Positions 32,406-45,325 of a stretch of 64,000 nucleotides of DNA are shown here, piece after piece. The stretch lies in the NCBI RefSeq assembly GCF_020176715.1, contig NZ_JAIVMF010000003.1, forward strand, positions 124,001-188,000, given 5' to 3'. The stretch comes from Stappia stellulata. Its GTDB lineage: Bacteria > Pseudomonadota > Alphaproteobacteria > Rhizobiales > Stappiaceae. Under the pieces are notes generated by a model. The model saw only the letters and a program-made list of their open reading frames with translations, had not been told where the DNA came from and ran no database searches. Made by a program: the position numbers and the translations under genes. Positions within the stretch are counted from its first letter, which is position 1, and each line of letters begins with the position of its first letter.

Positions 32406-35400
32406 TCAGGCCCTTGCGGCGTCGCCCGCCGCCGGACCGCCGCCCCGCGCCACCGGCTCGCCGGCCACATCCGCGCCCTTGTAGATGCCCTTCACCCGCT
32501 CGCGCAGGACCTGCATCACCACATAGAGGACCGGGATCATCACCACGCCGAAGACCGTCGCGAACAACATGCCGCCGAAGACTGCGTAGCCGATCGCCTG
32601 CTGGCTGGCCGCGCCCGCGCCATCGGCGACCAGAAGCGGCACCACGCCAAGGAGGAAGGACAGCGCCGTCATCATCACGGCGCGGAAGCGCAAGTGGGCT
32701 GCCCCCCGGGCCGCCTCGATGATCGATTTTCCCGACGCGCGTTCCTCCATCGCGAACTCGACGATCAGGATGGCATTCTTGGCGCCGAGGCCGACCAGCA
32801 TGATCATGCCGATCTGGGTGTAGAGATTGACATCGCGCCCGGTCACCAGCACGGCGACAAACGCGCCGAGAAGCGCGACGGTCACCGACATCAGGATCGC
32901 CACCGGCATCGTCCAGCTTTCATACTGCGCGACAAGGAAAAGATAGGCGAACAGGATGGCGAGCAGCAGGACAAAGATCACGATGGCCCCCGTGCCCTGC
33001 TGCTGCAGGGCCGAGCCGGTCCATTCGTACTTGTAGCCGGCGGGCAAGGCTTCCTGCGCGGCGGCTTCAAGTTGCGCCATCACGACGCCGGTCGATGTTC
33101 CGGCCCCCGGTTCCGCGTTGAGCGAAGCCGCGCGGAACATGTTGTAGCGGCTGAGGATCTGCGGGCCGAGGGTGTTCTCCACCGTCGCCAGCGTACGCAG
33201 CGGGACCATGTGTCCGTCGGACGAGCGCACATAGAGACGGCCGATGTCATCGGGCCTGTCCCTATAGGCGCCCTCCGCTTGAATCATGACCTTGTAGACA
33301 CGTCCGAACAGGTTGAAGTCATTGATATAGTAGGATCCGAGATAGGCCTGCAGCGTCAAGAAGACATCGCCGACACCAACCTTGAGCAGTTTCGCCTTGT
33401 TGCGATCGAGATCCACGAACAGTTGTGGAACATTGGCGCGGAACGTCGAATAGGCCTGCGCGATCGCAGGACGCTGGTTCGCCGAATAAACCATCGAACC
33501 CACCGCCGAGGCGAGATCCTGCGGCGTACCGCCACCTGTTTGCTGGACCTTCATTTCCACGCCGCCGGTGGTCCCGAGACCGGGAATCGGCGGAGCGTTG
33601 AAGGCGATGATGTTGGCACCCGAAACGGTCGAAAATTCACGCCAGAGCTTCGCGAGAATACCGTCTGCGCTCAACTCGGGTGACTGCCGGTCGTCCCAGG
33701 GCGTCAGCGTGACGATCAGCAATGCCGTGTTGGGAGCAAGACCGGAATTCAGGATCGAGAAGCCGTTGACGGTCACAACGTCCGCAATGCCGTCGATCGC
33801 CTCGAGCCGCCCCTCGATGTCCTTGGTCAGCGCTGTGGTCCGCGGCAGAGCCGCACCGTCGGGCAACTGCACGTCGACCATCAGGTAGCCTTGGTCCTCA
33901 AGCGGAAGGAAACCCTTCGGCAGGCGACCGCCGAGAAGCGCGATCAGCCCGATGGCAAGCGCCACGGCAGCGACGCCGATGAAGGAACGTGGCAGCAAGC
34001 GGGACACGACCCCGACATAACCGTTGCGAAACCGGTCGATGACGCTTTCGAACAAGGCGAAGACACCGGTCGGCGGACCGTTTCGCGGCTTGAGGATCAG
34101 CCCGCAGAGCGCCGGCGACAGCGTCAGGGCGTTGATCGAGGAAATCACCACCGCGACCGAAATCGTGGTCGCGAACTGCGAATAGAGACGCCCGGTGATA
34201 CCGGGCATGAACATCGTCGGCACGAAGACGGCGAGCAACACGAGCGTGGTTGCGATCACCGGCGTGGTGATCTGGCCCATCGCCTTGGCGGTCGCTTCCT
34301 TGGGCGGAAGCCCCTCGTCCGCCATGATGCGTTCGACATTCTCCACCACGATGATCGCGTCGTCGACGACGATGCCGATCGCAAGCACCAGCGCGAACAG
34401 CGAGATCGTGTTGAGCGACATGCCGGCGGCGAGCAGGATCGCGAAGGTACCGATCAGCGAAACCGGAATGGCAACAAGCGGAATAAGCGTCGCGCGCCAG
34501 TTGCCAAGGAACATGAACACGACCGCAACGACGAGGGTAAACGTCAGGATCAGCGTCGAGATCACGTCTTGCAGCGACTTCTCGACAAAGTCCGTCGTGT
34601 TGAAGGGAACCTCGTAATGCATGTCCTCGGGAAAGGCCTTCGAGAGGTCGTCCAGACGCGACAATACCCCCTCGGCGACCGCAAGCGCGTTTGCACCCGG
34701 CGCCTGGTAGATCGCGAGCACCGTCGACGGGCGGCCGTTGAACCGCCCGTTCGCGGAGTAGATCTGCGACCCGAGTTCCACCCGCGCGACGTCGCCGATG
34801 CGCACGACAGCGCCATCCGCGCCGGTACGCAGGACGATCTTCTCGAACTCCTCCGGCGTGCTCAACCGTCCCTTGGCGGTCACCGTGTACTGGAACTGCT
34901 GACCGTCCGGCACCGGCGGCGCGCCGATCTGGCCAGCGGCGACCTGAAGGTTCTGGTCGCGCACCGCCGAGATGAAGTCCGACGGCGTCATGCCCAGGCT
35001 CGCCATCCGATCGGGGTCAAGCCAGATGCGCATGCCGTAGGCGAAATCGGTCATCACCTCGGCCTTGCCCACCCCCGGCACGCGCGCCAGCGCGTCCTTC
35101 AGGTAGATCGAGGCATAGTTCGACAGGAAGACCTCGTCATGGTCGTCGCTGTCGGAAAACAGTGTGACTACCAGCAGCATGTTGGTGCTGGCCTTTTCCA
35201 CGGTCACGCCGTTGGCCGTGACTTCGCTCGGCAACTGACTCGTCGCCTGGCTCACCCGGTTCTGCACATTGACTGTCGCCATGTCCGGATCCGTGCCGAC
35301 GGCGAAGGTGACATTCAGCGAATAGCTGCCGTTGTTGCTGCTGTTCGACGACATGTAGATCATGTTGTCGACGCCGTTCACCTGTGCCTCGATCGGCGCA

Positions 35401-35588
35401 GCCACCGTCTCTTCCAGAACCTGAGCGTTGGCACCGCTGTAGCTTGCCGAGACGTTGACCACAGGCGGCGTGATGTTGGGGAACTGCTCGACCGGGAGGG
35501 CAAGGTAGCCGAGCACGCCGGCGATCGTGATGACCAGCGAAATGACCAGCGCGAATTTCGGCCGATAGATGAAAATGCGGGAGAACAT
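32406..35588 (-). CDS. RND efflux transporter, inner-membrane subunit (AcrB/MexB type)
   Basis: A 1060-residue proton-driven drug exporter of the hydrophobe/amphiphile family. TM1 is at the N-terminus (FALVISLVITIAGVLGYLALP), followed by the conserved QFPNITPP; TM4 carries the proton-relay pair in LAIGIVVDDAIIVVENVE. The two large periplasmic loops and 12 membrane helices are of full family length. It pumps substrates through the adaptor (next gene upstream, five bases away) and an outer-membrane channel that is not in this window. Substrates cannot be predicted. No local repressor gene is seen. Confidence 0.95.
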   Translation of the reverse strand: MFSRIFIYRPKFALVISLVITIAGVLGYLALPVEQFPNITPPVVNVSASYSGANAQVLEETVAAPIEAQVNGVDNMIYMSSNSSNNGSYSLNVTFAVGTDPDMATVNVQNRVSQATSQLPSEVTANGVTVEKASTNMLLVVTLFSDSDDHDEVFLSNYASIYLKDALARVPGVGKAEVMTDFAYGMRIWLDPDRMASLGMTPSDFISAVRDQNLQVAAGQIGAPPVPDGQQFQYTVTAKGRLSTPEEFEKIVLRTGADGAVVRIGDVARVELGSQIYSANGRFNGRPSTVLAIYQAPGANALAVAEGVLSRLDDLSKAFPEDMHYEVPFNTTDFVEKSLQDVISTLILTFTLVVAVVFMFLGNWRATLIPLVAIPVSLIGTFAILLAAGMSLNTISLFALVLAIGIVVDDAIIVVENVERIMADEGLPPKEATAKAMGQITTPVIATTLVLLAVFVPTMFMPGITGRLYSQFATTISVAVVISSINALTLSPALCGLILKPRNGPPTGVFALFESVIDRFRNGYVGVVSRLLPRSFIGVAAVALAIGLIALLGGRLPKGFLPLEDQGYLMVDVQLPDGAALPRTTALTKDIEGRLEAIDGIADVVTVNGFSILNSGLAPNTALLIVTLTPWDDRQSPELSADGILAKLWREFSTVSGANIIAFNAPPIPGLGTTGGVEMKVQQTGGGTPQDLASAVGSMVYSANQRPAIAQAYSTFRANVPQLFVDLDRNKAKLLKVGVGDVFLTLQAYLGSYYINDFNLFGRVYKVMIQAEGAYRDRPDDIGRLYVRSSDGHMVPLRTLATVENTLGPQILSRYNMFRAASLNAEPGAGTSTGVVMAQLEAAAQEALPAGYKYEWTGSALQQQGTGAIVIFVLLLAILFAYLFLVAQYESWTMPVAILMSVTVALLGAFVAVLVTGRDVNLYTQIGMIMLVGLGAKNAILIVEFAMEERASGKSIIEAARGAAHLRFRAVMMTALSFLLGVVPLLVADGAGAASQQAIGYAVFGGMLFATVFGVVMIPVLYVVMQVLRERVKGIYKGADVAGEPVARGGGPAAGDAARA

Positions 35589-35593
35589 CTGGC

Positions 35594-36760
35594 CTACTCC
35601 GACTTGTCGTCGGCAAGGACGGCATTGACCGGAACACCCGGACGAACCTTCTGCAGCCCCTCCGTGATCACTCGTTCACCTTCCTGAAGGCCCTTCTTCA
35701 CGACGAACTTCGTGTCGACCTGCTCTCCCAGCTCGACGCGACGCTGCTCCACGTTCTCCTGGCTGCCGATGACAAGCACGAAGGGGCCGGTCTGGTCCCG
35801 CTGCACCGCCGACTGGGGAATCACGACTTCCTCGGCGCTGTCTCCCGCCTCGATCACGACCGTGACGAAGGTTCCGGCAACGAGAAGACGGTCGGCGTTG
35901 GGAAACTGTCCGCGAATGGCGATTGTCCCGGTCGCCGGATCAACGGCATTGTCGATGAACACGATCTCGCCGTCCTCGCCATACTTCTGGCCGTTCGGCA
36001 ATACGATGTGGATGTCCGGGTGCTTGCCGATCTCGTCCAGGTTTTGCGGGGCGCTGCCGTTTCCGCGAACGGCCTCCAGGTAATCCCTCTCGCTGATCGA
36101 GAAGCTGACGTACATCGGCGCGGTGCGCACCAGTCGGGCAATCGGGCCGGACGACGGACCGACGACATCGCCAACGCTGAAATTGGTCTTTCCGAGCTGG
36201 CCATCGAAGGGCGCGTGAATCTCGGTATAGGCAAGGTTGAGATCCGCCTGCGTCACCGCGGCATTGGCCGCATCGACCGCCGCCTCGGCCTGTTCCTTGG
36301 CCGCCAGCGTCGCCTGATACTTGGCCTTGGAGACATGCCCCTTTTCGTAAAGGTCCTTGTCGCGTTCGAGGTCGGCGGTCTTGAGGGCGGCCTCCGCTTC
36401 CGCCCGGGCCGCTTCCGCCTTCGCCGATGCAAGGGCTGCCTCATAGGGCGCCCGTTCGATGGTGAAGAGCAGTTCCCCGGCCTTGGCGGTCGCGCCGTCC
36501 CGGACTTCCTTGCTGTCCAGAAACCCGGACACGCGGGAGATCAGGTTGACGTTGTCGACCGCCTCGATCTGACCGACGAAAGTGGCGGATTGCCGGATTT
36601 CCTGTTGAACTGCCGCCGCCACGGTCACCGATGGTGGAGCGGCGGCCGGCGCGGAGGACTCCTCCGATGGGCTGCAAGCCGCGAGCACGCCCGAAAGCCC
36701 GATGGCAATCGCCAGAGGTCGCATCCAGTTTCCGGCTGCCGCCATCGTGAAGATCTCCAT
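35594..36760 (-). CDS. RND efflux periplasmic adaptor lipoprotein (AcrA/MexA type)
   Basis: A 388-residue membrane-fusion protein. A signal peptide ends in a lipobox (VLAAC), so the mature protein starts at the Cys and is lipid-anchored. Then come the lipoyl half-motifs (GFLDSKEVRDGATAKAGELLF and LAYTEIHAPFDGQLG) flanking a long coiled-coil hairpin, and beta-barrel and membrane-proximal domains. It links the RND pump to an outer-membrane channel. The ATG at 36760 fits the signal peptide; the longer frame from 36838 adds 26 non-signal-like residues and the ATG at 36745 is a close alternative. First gene of the two-gene operon. Confidence 0.95.
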   Translation of the reverse strand: MEIFTMAAAGNWMRPLAIAIGLSGVLAACSPSEESSAPAAAPPSVTVAAAVQQEIRQSATFVGQIEAVDNVNLISRVSGFLDSKEVRDGATAKAGELLFTIERAPYEAALASAKAEAARAEAEAALKTADLERDKDLYEKGHVSKAKYQATLAAKEQAEAAVDAANAAVTQADLNLAYTEIHAPFDGQLGKTNFSVGDVVGPSSGPIARLVRTAPMYVSFSISERDYLEAVRGNGSAPQNLDEIGKHPDIHIVLPNGQKYGEDGEIVFIDNAVDPATGTIAIRGQFPNADRLLVAGTFVTVVIEAGDSAEEVVIPQSAVQRDQTGPFVLVIGSQENVEQRRVELGEQVDTKFVVKKGLQEGERVITEGLQKVRPGVPVNAVLADDKSE

Positions 36761-36834
36761 GAAAACCTGTCTGTCTCCCCGCTCGCAAACCGAGCGCAGA
36801 AGTGAAAATGGTCGAAAAACGTTACACAGCAATG

Positions 36835-37698
36835 TCACGGAAAAACAAGCGACAATCCCGCGGTTGCAGAAGACGGCACGACCAGCCCCTCGGGCGATGA
36901 CCGGGTCTCCAGCCCCGCCTTGCGGCAGTCCGCCTCAATCTTTGCACGGTCGCCGCCGGAAAACACCACCGCGCTGATGCGCGGTTGAGCGTTCACCAGC
37001 GTAACCGTTTCGCCGAAGAGCCGTTCGTAGGCGCTCGGCGGCATCAGCTTGAGCTCGCCGCGCGGCGTCGTGATGGTGATGCCGAGGCTTGTCGCGCGCA
37101 TTTCCCGTTCGCCGGTAAAGGCGGAATAGAAGATATGGTGCATCGCCGGCTCCTCGCAGACGACCACCACGCTCTTGAGGGCCCGCACCCCGTTGCGATG
37201 GCTCTGGTAGGCCGCCGACCAGAAATTTTCCGGAAAGCGATGAAAGCAGGTGAAAAAGCCGTTGCCGGCATCCCCCGGATCCCGGGCGAAGGTCAGGTCG
37301 AAGCCGACCTTGCGCGTGCCGCCATCGGGCAGCGCCTGTTCGCGTTCGAAGGAAAACGGTGCGAACACCGGGAGCCCGGCATGCTCGAATGCCGCGCGGT
37401 CCGCTGCCGGATCCTTGCTCTCCAGCACGAGCATGGATCCGCCCTGACGCTCTTTCAAGAAGTCGCGGTTGAAGGCCCCGAACGAAAAAACGTCGCCGGT
37501 CGCCTCCGGAATATCGGCTCCGTCGCCAATGGCGAGCAATTCCAGAAAGAACCCGTCGAGCTGCACCAGACGGTTTTCCGTCCCCCAGGGGTGACGCGCG
37601 CGCGGCGTCACCGTGAAGCCGAGCGCCTCGAGCCCGGCGGCCACCGCATCAAGGTCCTCGACGGCCCAGACCAGATGGTCGAATCCGCGTGCTGTCAT
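36835..37698 (-). CDS. VOC/glyoxalase-like domain protein
   Basis: A 287-residue protein with the start of a vicinal-oxygen-chelate fold (GFDHLVWAVEDLDAVAAGLEALGF) and a second half-domain later, matching the glyoxalase-like family seen in many alphaproteobacteria. The enzymatic substrate is unknown. The ATG at 37698 follows an AGAGGGG ribosome site; the longer frame from 37944 extends into pyrG. It lies between pyrG and the efflux operon, all on the minus strand, but need not be functionally linked. Confidence 0.85.
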   Translation of the reverse strand: MTARGFDHLVWAVEDLDAVAAGLEALGFTVTPRARHPWGTENRLVQLDGFFLELLAIGDGADIPEATGDVFSFGAFNRDFLKERQGGSMLVLESKDPAADRAAFEHAGLPVFAPFSFEREQALPDGGTRKVGFDLTFARDPGDAGNGFFTCFHRFPENFWSAAYQSHRNGVRALKSVVVVCEEPAMHHIFYSAFTGEREMRATSLGITITTPRGELKLMPPSAYERLFGETVTLVNAQPRISAVVFSGGDRAKIEADCRKAGLETRSSPEGLVVPSSATAGLSLVFP

Positions 37699-37774
37699 GG
37701 CGCCCCTCTTGTTGTTGTGCTGCCGGTTCAATGCGTCGCCAGTCGGCGTTCGGACGGCTCCCGGCCGGGGAAGA

Positions 37775-39523
<1,749 letters not shown>

Positions 39524-39898
39524 CTATTGAGCGGGCGGGACCTGCGGGCCGTCGGGCACCGGAGCGGGCCTGATCTGGTCCAGAATGCCGTTGCCGCCGG
39601 AGCCCTCGCCACCGTCGCCGGCAGGCGCGGTCGGCGCGCCGGGCACGGCATCGAGGATCGAGGCCGGGCGCTCGCCGTTCTTGGCGATGATCGCGAGGGT
39701 GAGCGACGTGGCGAAGAACACCACGGCAAGCGCAGCCGTGGCGCGTGTCAGGATGTTGGCGCTGCCGCGAGCCGAGGTCATTCCGCCGCCGCCACCGCCG
39801 CCCATGCCGAGCGCGCCGCCTTCGGAGCGCTGCAGAAGAACGACGAGGACGAGCGCGAGCACGACCATCAGGTGAATGACGATGATAACGGTTTCCAT
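39524..39898 (-). CDS. secG: Protein translocase subunit SecG
   Basis: 124 residues: two membrane helices (VIIVIHLMVVLALVLVVLLQRSEG and ATAALAVVFFATSLTLAIIA) separated by the Gly-rich cytoplasmic loop (LGMGGGGGGGMTSARGSANIL), then a Pro/Gly-rich C-terminal tail that is longer than in E. coli but usual in rhizobia. It aids SecYEG-mediated export. The ATG is chosen because the upstream 40 codons of the open frame do not look like protein. tpiA is next upstream. Confidence 0.95.
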   Translation of the reverse strand: METVIIVIHLMVVLALVLVVLLQRSEGGALGMGGGGGGGMTSARGSANILTRATAALAVVFFATSLTLAIIAKNGERPASILDAVPGAPTAPAGDGGEGSGGNGILDQIRPAPVPDGPQVPPAQ

Positions 39899-39998
39899 CG
39901 AGGACCAGTCTTTGAGAACGGATTTGAGCCGGGTTCTACACCAAGGCGCGCCGGGTTTCCACCCTTGATGGCGATCGGCGCGCCGGGAAGTGAAAACC

Positions 39999-40754
39999 TT
40001 ACCCGGCGGCGGCGACAATCGGCAGGAAATCGTCGGCTTTCAGGCTGGCGCCGCCGACGAGCGCGCCATCGACGTCGGCGATCGCCAGCAGCTCAGCCGC
40101 ATTGGCCGCCTTCACCGATCCGCCGTAAAGAAGACGAACCGCCGCAAAGCTATCGCCGAAACGGTCGATGAGCTCGCGGCGCATGAAGGCGTGCATCTCG
40201 GCGACATCTTCCGCCGTCGGCGTCAGGCCGGTCCCGATCGCCCAGACGGGTTCATAGGCAACGACGAGCGCCTCCGGCGTCGCGCCGTCCGGCACCGACT
40301 GTGCGAGCTGGCGACCGACGACGGCAAGCGCCTCCCCGGCCTTGCGCTCGCCTTCGGTCTCGCCAACGCAGACGATGGCCGTCAGCCCCGCGCGCCAGGC
40401 GGCCCGTGCCTTGGCGTTGACCGTCGCGTCGTCCTCGCCGTGGTCGGCGCGGCGTTCCGAATGGCCGACGATGACGTAGGATGCGCCGGCATCCTTCAGC
40501 ATTTCCGCCGAAATGTCGCCGGTATGGGCACCGCTTGCCGCAACATGGCAGTCCTGTCCGCCGATCTGCACGCCGCTGCCGAAGACCTTCGTGACCGCCG
40601 CCGCGATCATCGTCGCCGGCGGACAGATCGCCACCTCGACGGATCCCGTGCCGGCGCGCACGTCGTCGGCGATGCGGATCAGTTCGTACAGCGCGGCGCC
40701 GAGACCGTTCATCTTCCAGTTGCCGGCAACGAGCGGTTTTGAAACGTTCGACAT
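39999..40754 (-). CDS. tpiA: Triose-phosphate isomerase
   Basis: 251 residues of the (beta/alpha)8 enzyme interconverting dihydroxyacetone phosphate and glyceraldehyde 3-phosphate. It has the conserved N-terminal [10 protein letters not shown] with catalytic Lys, the electrophilic His in IVGHSERR, and the catalytic Glu in [13 protein letters not shown], followed by the phosphate-binding GGSV. The ATG at 40754 is near the conserved start; one at 40772 would add six residues. It is divergent from the ppiD-like gene, with the promoters in the 233-base gap between them. Confidence 0.97.
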   Translation of the reverse strand: MSNVSKPLVAGNWKMNGLGAALYELIRIADDVRAGTGSVEVAICPPATMIAAAVTKVFGSGVQIGGQDCHVAASGAHTGDISAEMLKDAGASYVIVGHSERRADHGEDDATVNAKARAAWRAGLTAIVCVGETEGERKAGEALAVVGRQLAQSVPDGATPEALVVAYEPVWAIGTGLTPTAEDVAEMHAFMRRELIDRFGDSFAAVRLLYGGSVKAANAAELLAIADVDGALVGGASLKADDFLPIVAAAG

Positions 40755-40987
40755 TCGGGACCCCGTCTTCATTCTGGTTGACCGGCGACTTTCCCCGGCA
40801 TTTCCGTCGGCGCGCGACCGGCCATTCACGTCCGGTGCTAACAGAATTCCGCAATTGATCAAGATGGTGGCGTGTCCGGTTGCGCCGCCTTGCCCGCCGC
40901 CGCCGTCGTCTCTATGATCCGCCCGCTCCGGATGCGGCCTTGTGACCGCACTCTTAATTGTTCGCCCTTGAACCGACGGATTCCGCA

Positions 40988-42880
40988 ATGCTCGATACTC
41001 TGCGCGCTGGCGCAAAGTCCTGGATTTCAAAACTCCTGATTGGCCTGCTCGTGATCAGCTTCGCGATCTGGGGCATATCGGGCGATTTGCTCAACGTCGG
41101 GGGCGATCGCGTGGCATCGGTCGGCGACCAGAAAGTCTCCATCGAGGCCTTCGACACGGCCTACCGCCGCGAACTCGACCGGATCGGCCGCAGCATCGGC
41201 CGCCCGCTTTCGACGATCGAGGGCGCATCGCTCGGGGTCCCCGGACAGGTGCTTGGCCGGCTCATCGCGGAAGCGGCGCTGAACCAGACCGCCGAAGATC
41301 TCAATCTCGGCGTCACGGATGAAGAGCTGGTTCGGCTGATCCAGTCGGCCCCGGCCTTCCAGGCGCCGGGCGGCGGGTTCGACCGCAACCGCCTCGTCCA
41401 GATCCTCCAGGCCAACGGTCTGACCGAGGACCAGTTCGTCGAGGAGCGCCGGGCGCTGGAGGAGCGGCTGCAGATCGCCGAGGCGATCAGCGGCGGGCTG
41501 ACCACGCCGCAGCCGATGCTCGAAGCCTTCAACCAGCACGCCAAGGAAGAGCGCAGCGCCAAATACATCGTGCTCGACCAGGCGGCCGCCGGCGAGATCC
41601 CTCCGCCGGGCGACGAGGAGCTGACCACCTATTTCGAGGACAATCTCGCCGCCTTCCGCGCGCCGGAATATCGCAAGATCGCCGTCCTGCAGATGACACC
41701 CGACCGCCTCGCGCGCCCGGGCGAGGTCAGCGAGGACGACGTCAAGCGCGAGTATGAAGCGGCAGGCGACCGCTTCGGCGAGGTCGAGGAACGTCGCATC
41801 CTGCAGCTGACGCTCGCGTCCGACGAGGATGCGGACGCGGTGCGTCAGGCGCTCGCCGAGGGCAAGAGCTTCGAGGACATCGTCGCGGAGCGCGGCACGA
41901 CCATCGAGGCGATCGATCTCGGCTCGATGAAGCGCGCCGACCTGATCGACCCCGCAATCGCCGACGCCGCCTTCGCCCTCGAAGAAGGCCAGGTCTCCGA
42001 CATTGTCGACGGCCGCTTCTCGCCGGTGGTGCTGAAGATCGCGGAGATCACGCCCGCGCGAAAGACCCCTTACGAGGAGGTCGCCGACACGCTGCGCCAG
42101 GAAATCGCGCTGCGGCTGGCCGAGCGCGAGGTTCTGGACCTGCACGACGAGATCGAGGATGCCCGCGCCGGCGGCGCGACGCTGACCGAGGTCGCCGAGC
42201 GGTTCTCCCTGACCCTCGACACGCCGCCGGCCTTCGACACCGCCGGCAAGGCGATGGACGGAACCACGGTCGACCTTCCCGATACCGCCGACCTCATTTC
42301 CGATACGTTCGAGAGCGATGTCGGCATCGAGACCGATCCGCTGCAGCTCGGGCGCACCGGGTTCGTCTGGTTCGAGGTGACAGACGTGGTCCCGGCCCGC
42401 GACCGCACGCTGGACGAGGTCCGCGAGGATGTCGTCGCCGCCTGGACGGCGCAGCAGCGGTCAGAGCGCCTCGACACGATGGCCGGCGAAATCCTGTCCG
42501 AGGTCAAGGACGGCAAGACGCTCGACGTCGTTGCGCAAGAGCGCGGACTGGACGTCGGAACGGCGGACGGCTTGCGCCGCAACGCGCAGACCGACGTCTT
42601 CTCAGCGGCTGCCATCGAGGGCGTCTTCTCCGGCCCCGTCGGTACGACGGGAATGGCGACGCGTGACAGTGACGGCGCCCGGATCGTGTTCAAGGTCGAG
42701 GCGGTCAATTCGCCGGCGTTCTTCCGCGAGGACGGCGAGATCGCAGCCCTCGACGACCGCCTCGGCGAAGCGCTGCAGAACTCGGTGCTCGGCGAATACG
42801 TCAGTGAACGCCAGGCGACCCTCGGCGTCAGTGTGAACCAGGCGAACATCAACCTTGTGATCGGTCAGGGCGGCGGCTAA
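40988..42880 (+). CDS. ppiD: PpiD-like peptidyl-prolyl isomerase/periplasmic chaperone
   Basis: A 630-residue protein: one N-terminal membrane helix ([20 protein letters not shown], about 17-36), a SurA-N-type chaperone region ([21 protein letters not shown]), a parvulin-type domain (about 240-365, with [12 protein letters not shown] and [12 protein letters not shown]) and a second chaperone lobe. It would help proteins emerging from SecYEG fold in the periplasm. The start at 40988 ([12 protein letters not shown]) is the conserved one. The stop is 92 bases before trpD. Confidence 0.9.
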   Translation: MLDTLRAGAKSWISKLLIGLLVISFAIWGISGDLLNVGGDRVASVGDQKVSIEAFDTAYRRELDRIGRSIGRPLSTIEGASLGVPGQVLGRLIAEAALNQTAEDLNLGVTDEELVRLIQSAPAFQAPGGGFDRNRLVQILQANGLTEDQFVEERRALEERLQIAEAISGGLTTPQPMLEAFNQHAKEERSAKYIVLDQAAAGEIPPPGDEELTTYFEDNLAAFRAPEYRKIAVLQMTPDRLARPGEVSEDDVKREYEAAGDRFGEVEERRILQLTLASDEDADAVRQALAEGKSFEDIVAERGTTIEAIDLGSMKRADLIDPAIADAAFALEEGQVSDIVDGRFSPVVLKIAEITPARKTPYEEVADTLRQEIALRLAEREVLDLHDEIEDARAGGATLTEVAERFSLTLDTPPAFDTAGKAMDGTTVDLPDTADLISDTFESDVGIETDPLQLGRTGFVWFEVTDVVPARDRTLDEVREDVVAAWTAQQRSERLDTMAGEILSEVKDGKTLDVVAQERGLDVGTADGLRRNAQTDVFSAAAIEGVFSGPVGTTGMATRDSDGARIVFKVEAVNSPAFFREDGEIAALDDRLGEALQNSVLGEYVSERQATLGVSVNQANINLVIGQGGG

Positions 42881-42972
42881 GCCGCCCGGCCCGCGCACGG
42901 AACGACGGCCGGCGGATAGGACGATCTTCCGGCCCTCGCCCCGATGACGGGCGACTTTGAAAGGACGAGCCA

Positions 42973-44001
42973 GTGAGCAATCTGAAGAGCCTGATTGCGA
43001 AGGCAGCCGACGGCACGCCACTCTCGCGCGACGAGGCCCGCGAGGCGTTCGACATCATCATGTCGGGCGCAGCGACCCCGTCCCAGATCGGCGGCTTCCT
43101 GATGGCCCTCAGGGTTCGGGGCGAAAGCATCGACGAGATCGCCGGCGCCGTCGCCACCATGCGGGCGAAAATGCTGCCCGTGGACGCGCCGGCAAACGCC
43201 GTGGACGTGGTGGGCACCGGCGGCGACGCGTCGGGAAGCTACAACATCTCCACCTGTTCCGCCTTCGTGGTCGCCGGCTGCGGCGTTCCGGTCGCCAAAC
43301 ACGGCAACCGGTCGCTGTCGTCGAAATCCGGCGCCGCCGATGTCCTGATGGCGCTCGGGATCAACATCGAGATCAAGCCCGAGCAGATCAGCCGCTGCAT
43401 CCATGATGTGGGCCTCGGCTTCATGTTCGCCCCCAACCATCATTCCGCGATGAAGCACGTCGGACCGGCCCGTGCCGAGCTCGGCACGCGCACGATCTTC
43501 AACCTGCTCGGCCCGCTGTCCAATCCGGCGGGCGTCAAACGGCAGATGGTCGGCGTCTTCGCCAAGCGCTGGGTGGAGCCCATCGCCCATGTGCTGGCAT
43601 CGCTCGGCTCCGAGGCCGCCTGGGTGGTGCATGGCTCCGACGGGCTGGACGAGATCACCACCACCGGCCCGACCAGCGTCTCGGCGCTGGAGAACGGCAA
43701 GGTCCGCAGTTTCGAGATCTCGCCGCAGGACGTCGGCCTGCCGCTGTCCCGCCCGGAAGACCTGAAGGGCGGTGAGGCGAAGGAAAACGCCGAAGCGCTG
43801 AAAGCCGTGCTCGAAGGCGCCAGGAATGCCTATCGCGATACGGTGTTGATGAATGCCGGCGCGACCCTTCTGGTCGCCGGACACGCGTCCTCGCTTGGCG
43901 AGGGCGTGGCGCAGGCCGCCCAGTCGATCGACAGCGGCGCGGCGCTGGAGCGGTTGAACCACCTGGTCCGGCTCTCCAACGAGGGACATGGCAATGGCTG
44001 A
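42973..44001 (+). CDS. trpD: Anthranilate phosphoribosyltransferase
   Basis: 342 residues; the second step of tryptophan synthesis, joining anthranilate to PRPP. The conserved GTGGD pyrophosphate loop ([18 protein letters not shown]) is followed by [17 protein letters not shown] and the MFAPNHH anthranilate site, all intact. GTG start with AAAGGA upstream. It overlaps trpC by a few bases. trpG/trpE are not in the window. Confidence 0.98.
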   Translation: MSNLKSLIAKAADGTPLSRDEAREAFDIIMSGAATPSQIGGFLMALRVRGESIDEIAGAVATMRAKMLPVDAPANAVDVVGTGGDASGSYNISTCSAFVVAGCGVPVAKHGNRSLSSKSGAADVLMALGINIEIKPEQISRCIHDVGLGFMFAPNHHSAMKHVGPARAELGTRTIFNLLGPLSNPAGVKRQMVGVFAKRWVEPIAHVLASLGSEAAWVVHGSDGLDEITTTGPTSVSALENGKVRSFEISPQDVGLPLSRPEDLKGGEAKENAEALKAVLEGARNAYRDTVLMNAGATLLVAGHASSLGEGVAQAAQSIDSGAALERLNHLVRLSNEGHGNG

Positions 44002-44803
44002 CATTCTGGCCCGCATCGAGGTCTACAAGCGCGAGGAAATCGCGGCCGCCAAGGCAAAGATCCGGCAGGCGGAGATCGAGCGCCAGGCGGCCGCCGCCCC
44101 TGCCCCGCGCGGGTTTTTCAAGGCGCTTCAGGCCCGCCGGACGACGGGCGACTTTGGCCTGATCGCCGAGATCAAGAAGGCGAGCCCCTCCAAGGGACTG
44201 ATCCGCGCCGACTTCGATCCGCCGGCGCTCGCCCGCGCCTATGAAGAGGGCGGCGCCGCCTGCCTCTCCGTCTTGACCGACGGTCCGTCGTTTCAGGGCG
44301 CGCCGGAATATCTGGGCGCCGCGCGCGACGCCTGCGGCCTGCCGGTATTGCGCAAGGACTTCCTCTACGATCCCTATCAGGTCTTCGAGGCGCGCGCCTG
44401 GGGGGCGGATTGCATCCTGATCATCATGGCGGCGCTGGACGACGAGACGGCAGCAACCCTCGAGGCGACCGCTTTCGACCTCGGCATGGACGTGTTGCTG
44501 GAGGTTCACGACGCAGACGAGTTGCAGCGCGCGCTTCGGCTCGCCTCGCCCATGATCGGGATCAACAACCGCAACCTGAAGACCTTCGAGACACGGCTGG
44601 AAACCAGCGAGGAACTGGCGCCGCAGATCCCCTCCGACCGGCTGGTCATCGGCGAATCGGGCCTGTTCACCCCGGCAGACCTGTCGCGCATGTCATCCTG
44701 CGGGATCTCCACCTTCCTGATCGGCGAGAGCCTGATGCGACAGGCGGATGTCGCGGCGGCAACGCGTGCATTGCTCTCGCCGACGCCGGCCATTGCCCAC
44801 TGA
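43994..44803 (+). CDS. trpC: Indole-3-glycerol phosphate synthase
   Basis: 269 residues, a (beta/alpha)8 enzyme closing the indole ring. The conserved [12 protein letters not shown] holds a catalytic Lys; [11 protein letters not shown] and INNRNLKTF and the late GESGL follow in order. The ATG at 43994 has GAGGGA at the right distance and overlaps the trpD stop; an ATG six bases upstream would put the ribosome site too close. It is not fused to trpF. Confidence 0.98.
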   Translation: MADILARIEVYKREEIAAAKAKIRQAEIERQAAAAPAPRGFFKALQARRTTGDFGLIAEIKKASPSKGLIRADFDPPALARAYEEGGAACLSVLTDGPSFQGAPEYLGAARDACGLPVLRKDFLYDPYQVFEARAWGADCILIIMAALDDETAATLEATAFDLGMDVLLEVHDADELQRALRLASPMIGINNRNLKTFETRLETSEELAPQIPSDRLVIGESGLFTPADLSRMSSCGISTFLIGESLMRQADVAAATRALLSPTPAIAH

Positions 44804-44836
44804 ACCGGCCTGACGCCCGGCAGAGCAGGACGCACC

Positions 44837-45325
44837 ATGACAACCACCGATGCAAGACTGACGCATCTGGACGAGACCGGCGCCGCCAATATGGTCGACG
44901 TCTCCGCCAAGGACGTCACCACGCGCGAGGCAACAGCCGAGGGCTATGTCCGGATGAAGCCGGAAACGCTGGAGATGATCCTCTCCGGCAACGCCAAGAA
45001 GGGCGACGTGCTCGCGACGGCGCGGATCGCCGGCATCATGGCGGCGAAGCGCACCCATGAGCTCATCCCGCTGTGCCATCCCCTCGCCCTGTCCAAGGTG
45101 GCCGTCGACATCGAGGCCGACGCAGGCCTGCCGGGACTGAAGGTCACCGCATTCGCCAAGCTTGCCGGCCAGACCGGCGTCGAGATGGAGGCGCTGACCG
45201 CCTGCTCGCTTGCCTGCCTCACGATCTACGACATGGCCAAGGCGGTCGACCGCGGCATGGTGATCGAGGGGGTGCGCGTTCTGTCCAAGTCGGGCGGAAA
45301 ATCCGGCGACTGGACCGCGGCATGA
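44837..45325 (+). CDS. moaC: Cyclic pyranopterin monophosphate synthase
   Basis: 162 residues. It makes cyclic pyranopterin monophosphate in molybdenum-cofactor synthesis, acting after MoaA. The conserved core [28 protein letters not shown] and the [20 protein letters not shown] motif with catalytic Lys/Asp surround are complete. It is coupled to moeA by an ATGA overlap. No Moco riboswitch is recognisable ahead of it. Confidence 0.98.
   Translation: MTTTDARLTHLDETGAANMVDVSAKDVTTREATAEGYVRMKPETLEMILSGNAKKGDVLATARIAGIMAAKRTHELIPLCHPLALSKVAVDIEADAGLPGLKVTAFAKLAGQTGVEMEALTACSLACLTIYDMAKAVDRGMVIEGVRVLSKSGGKSGDWTAA

Noticed and set aside
33891-35687. Plus-strand open frame opposite the RND transporter
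   Set aside because: Same GC-shadow effect; extremely Arg/Asp/His-rich with no fold-like pattern.
32406-36760. RND efflux pair as prophage cargo
   Set aside because: It lies outside the attR junction on the host side and has normal host operon structure.
44803-44837. Molybdenum-cofactor riboswitch before moaC
   Set aside because: Only 33 bases separate trpC and moaC, too short for that element.
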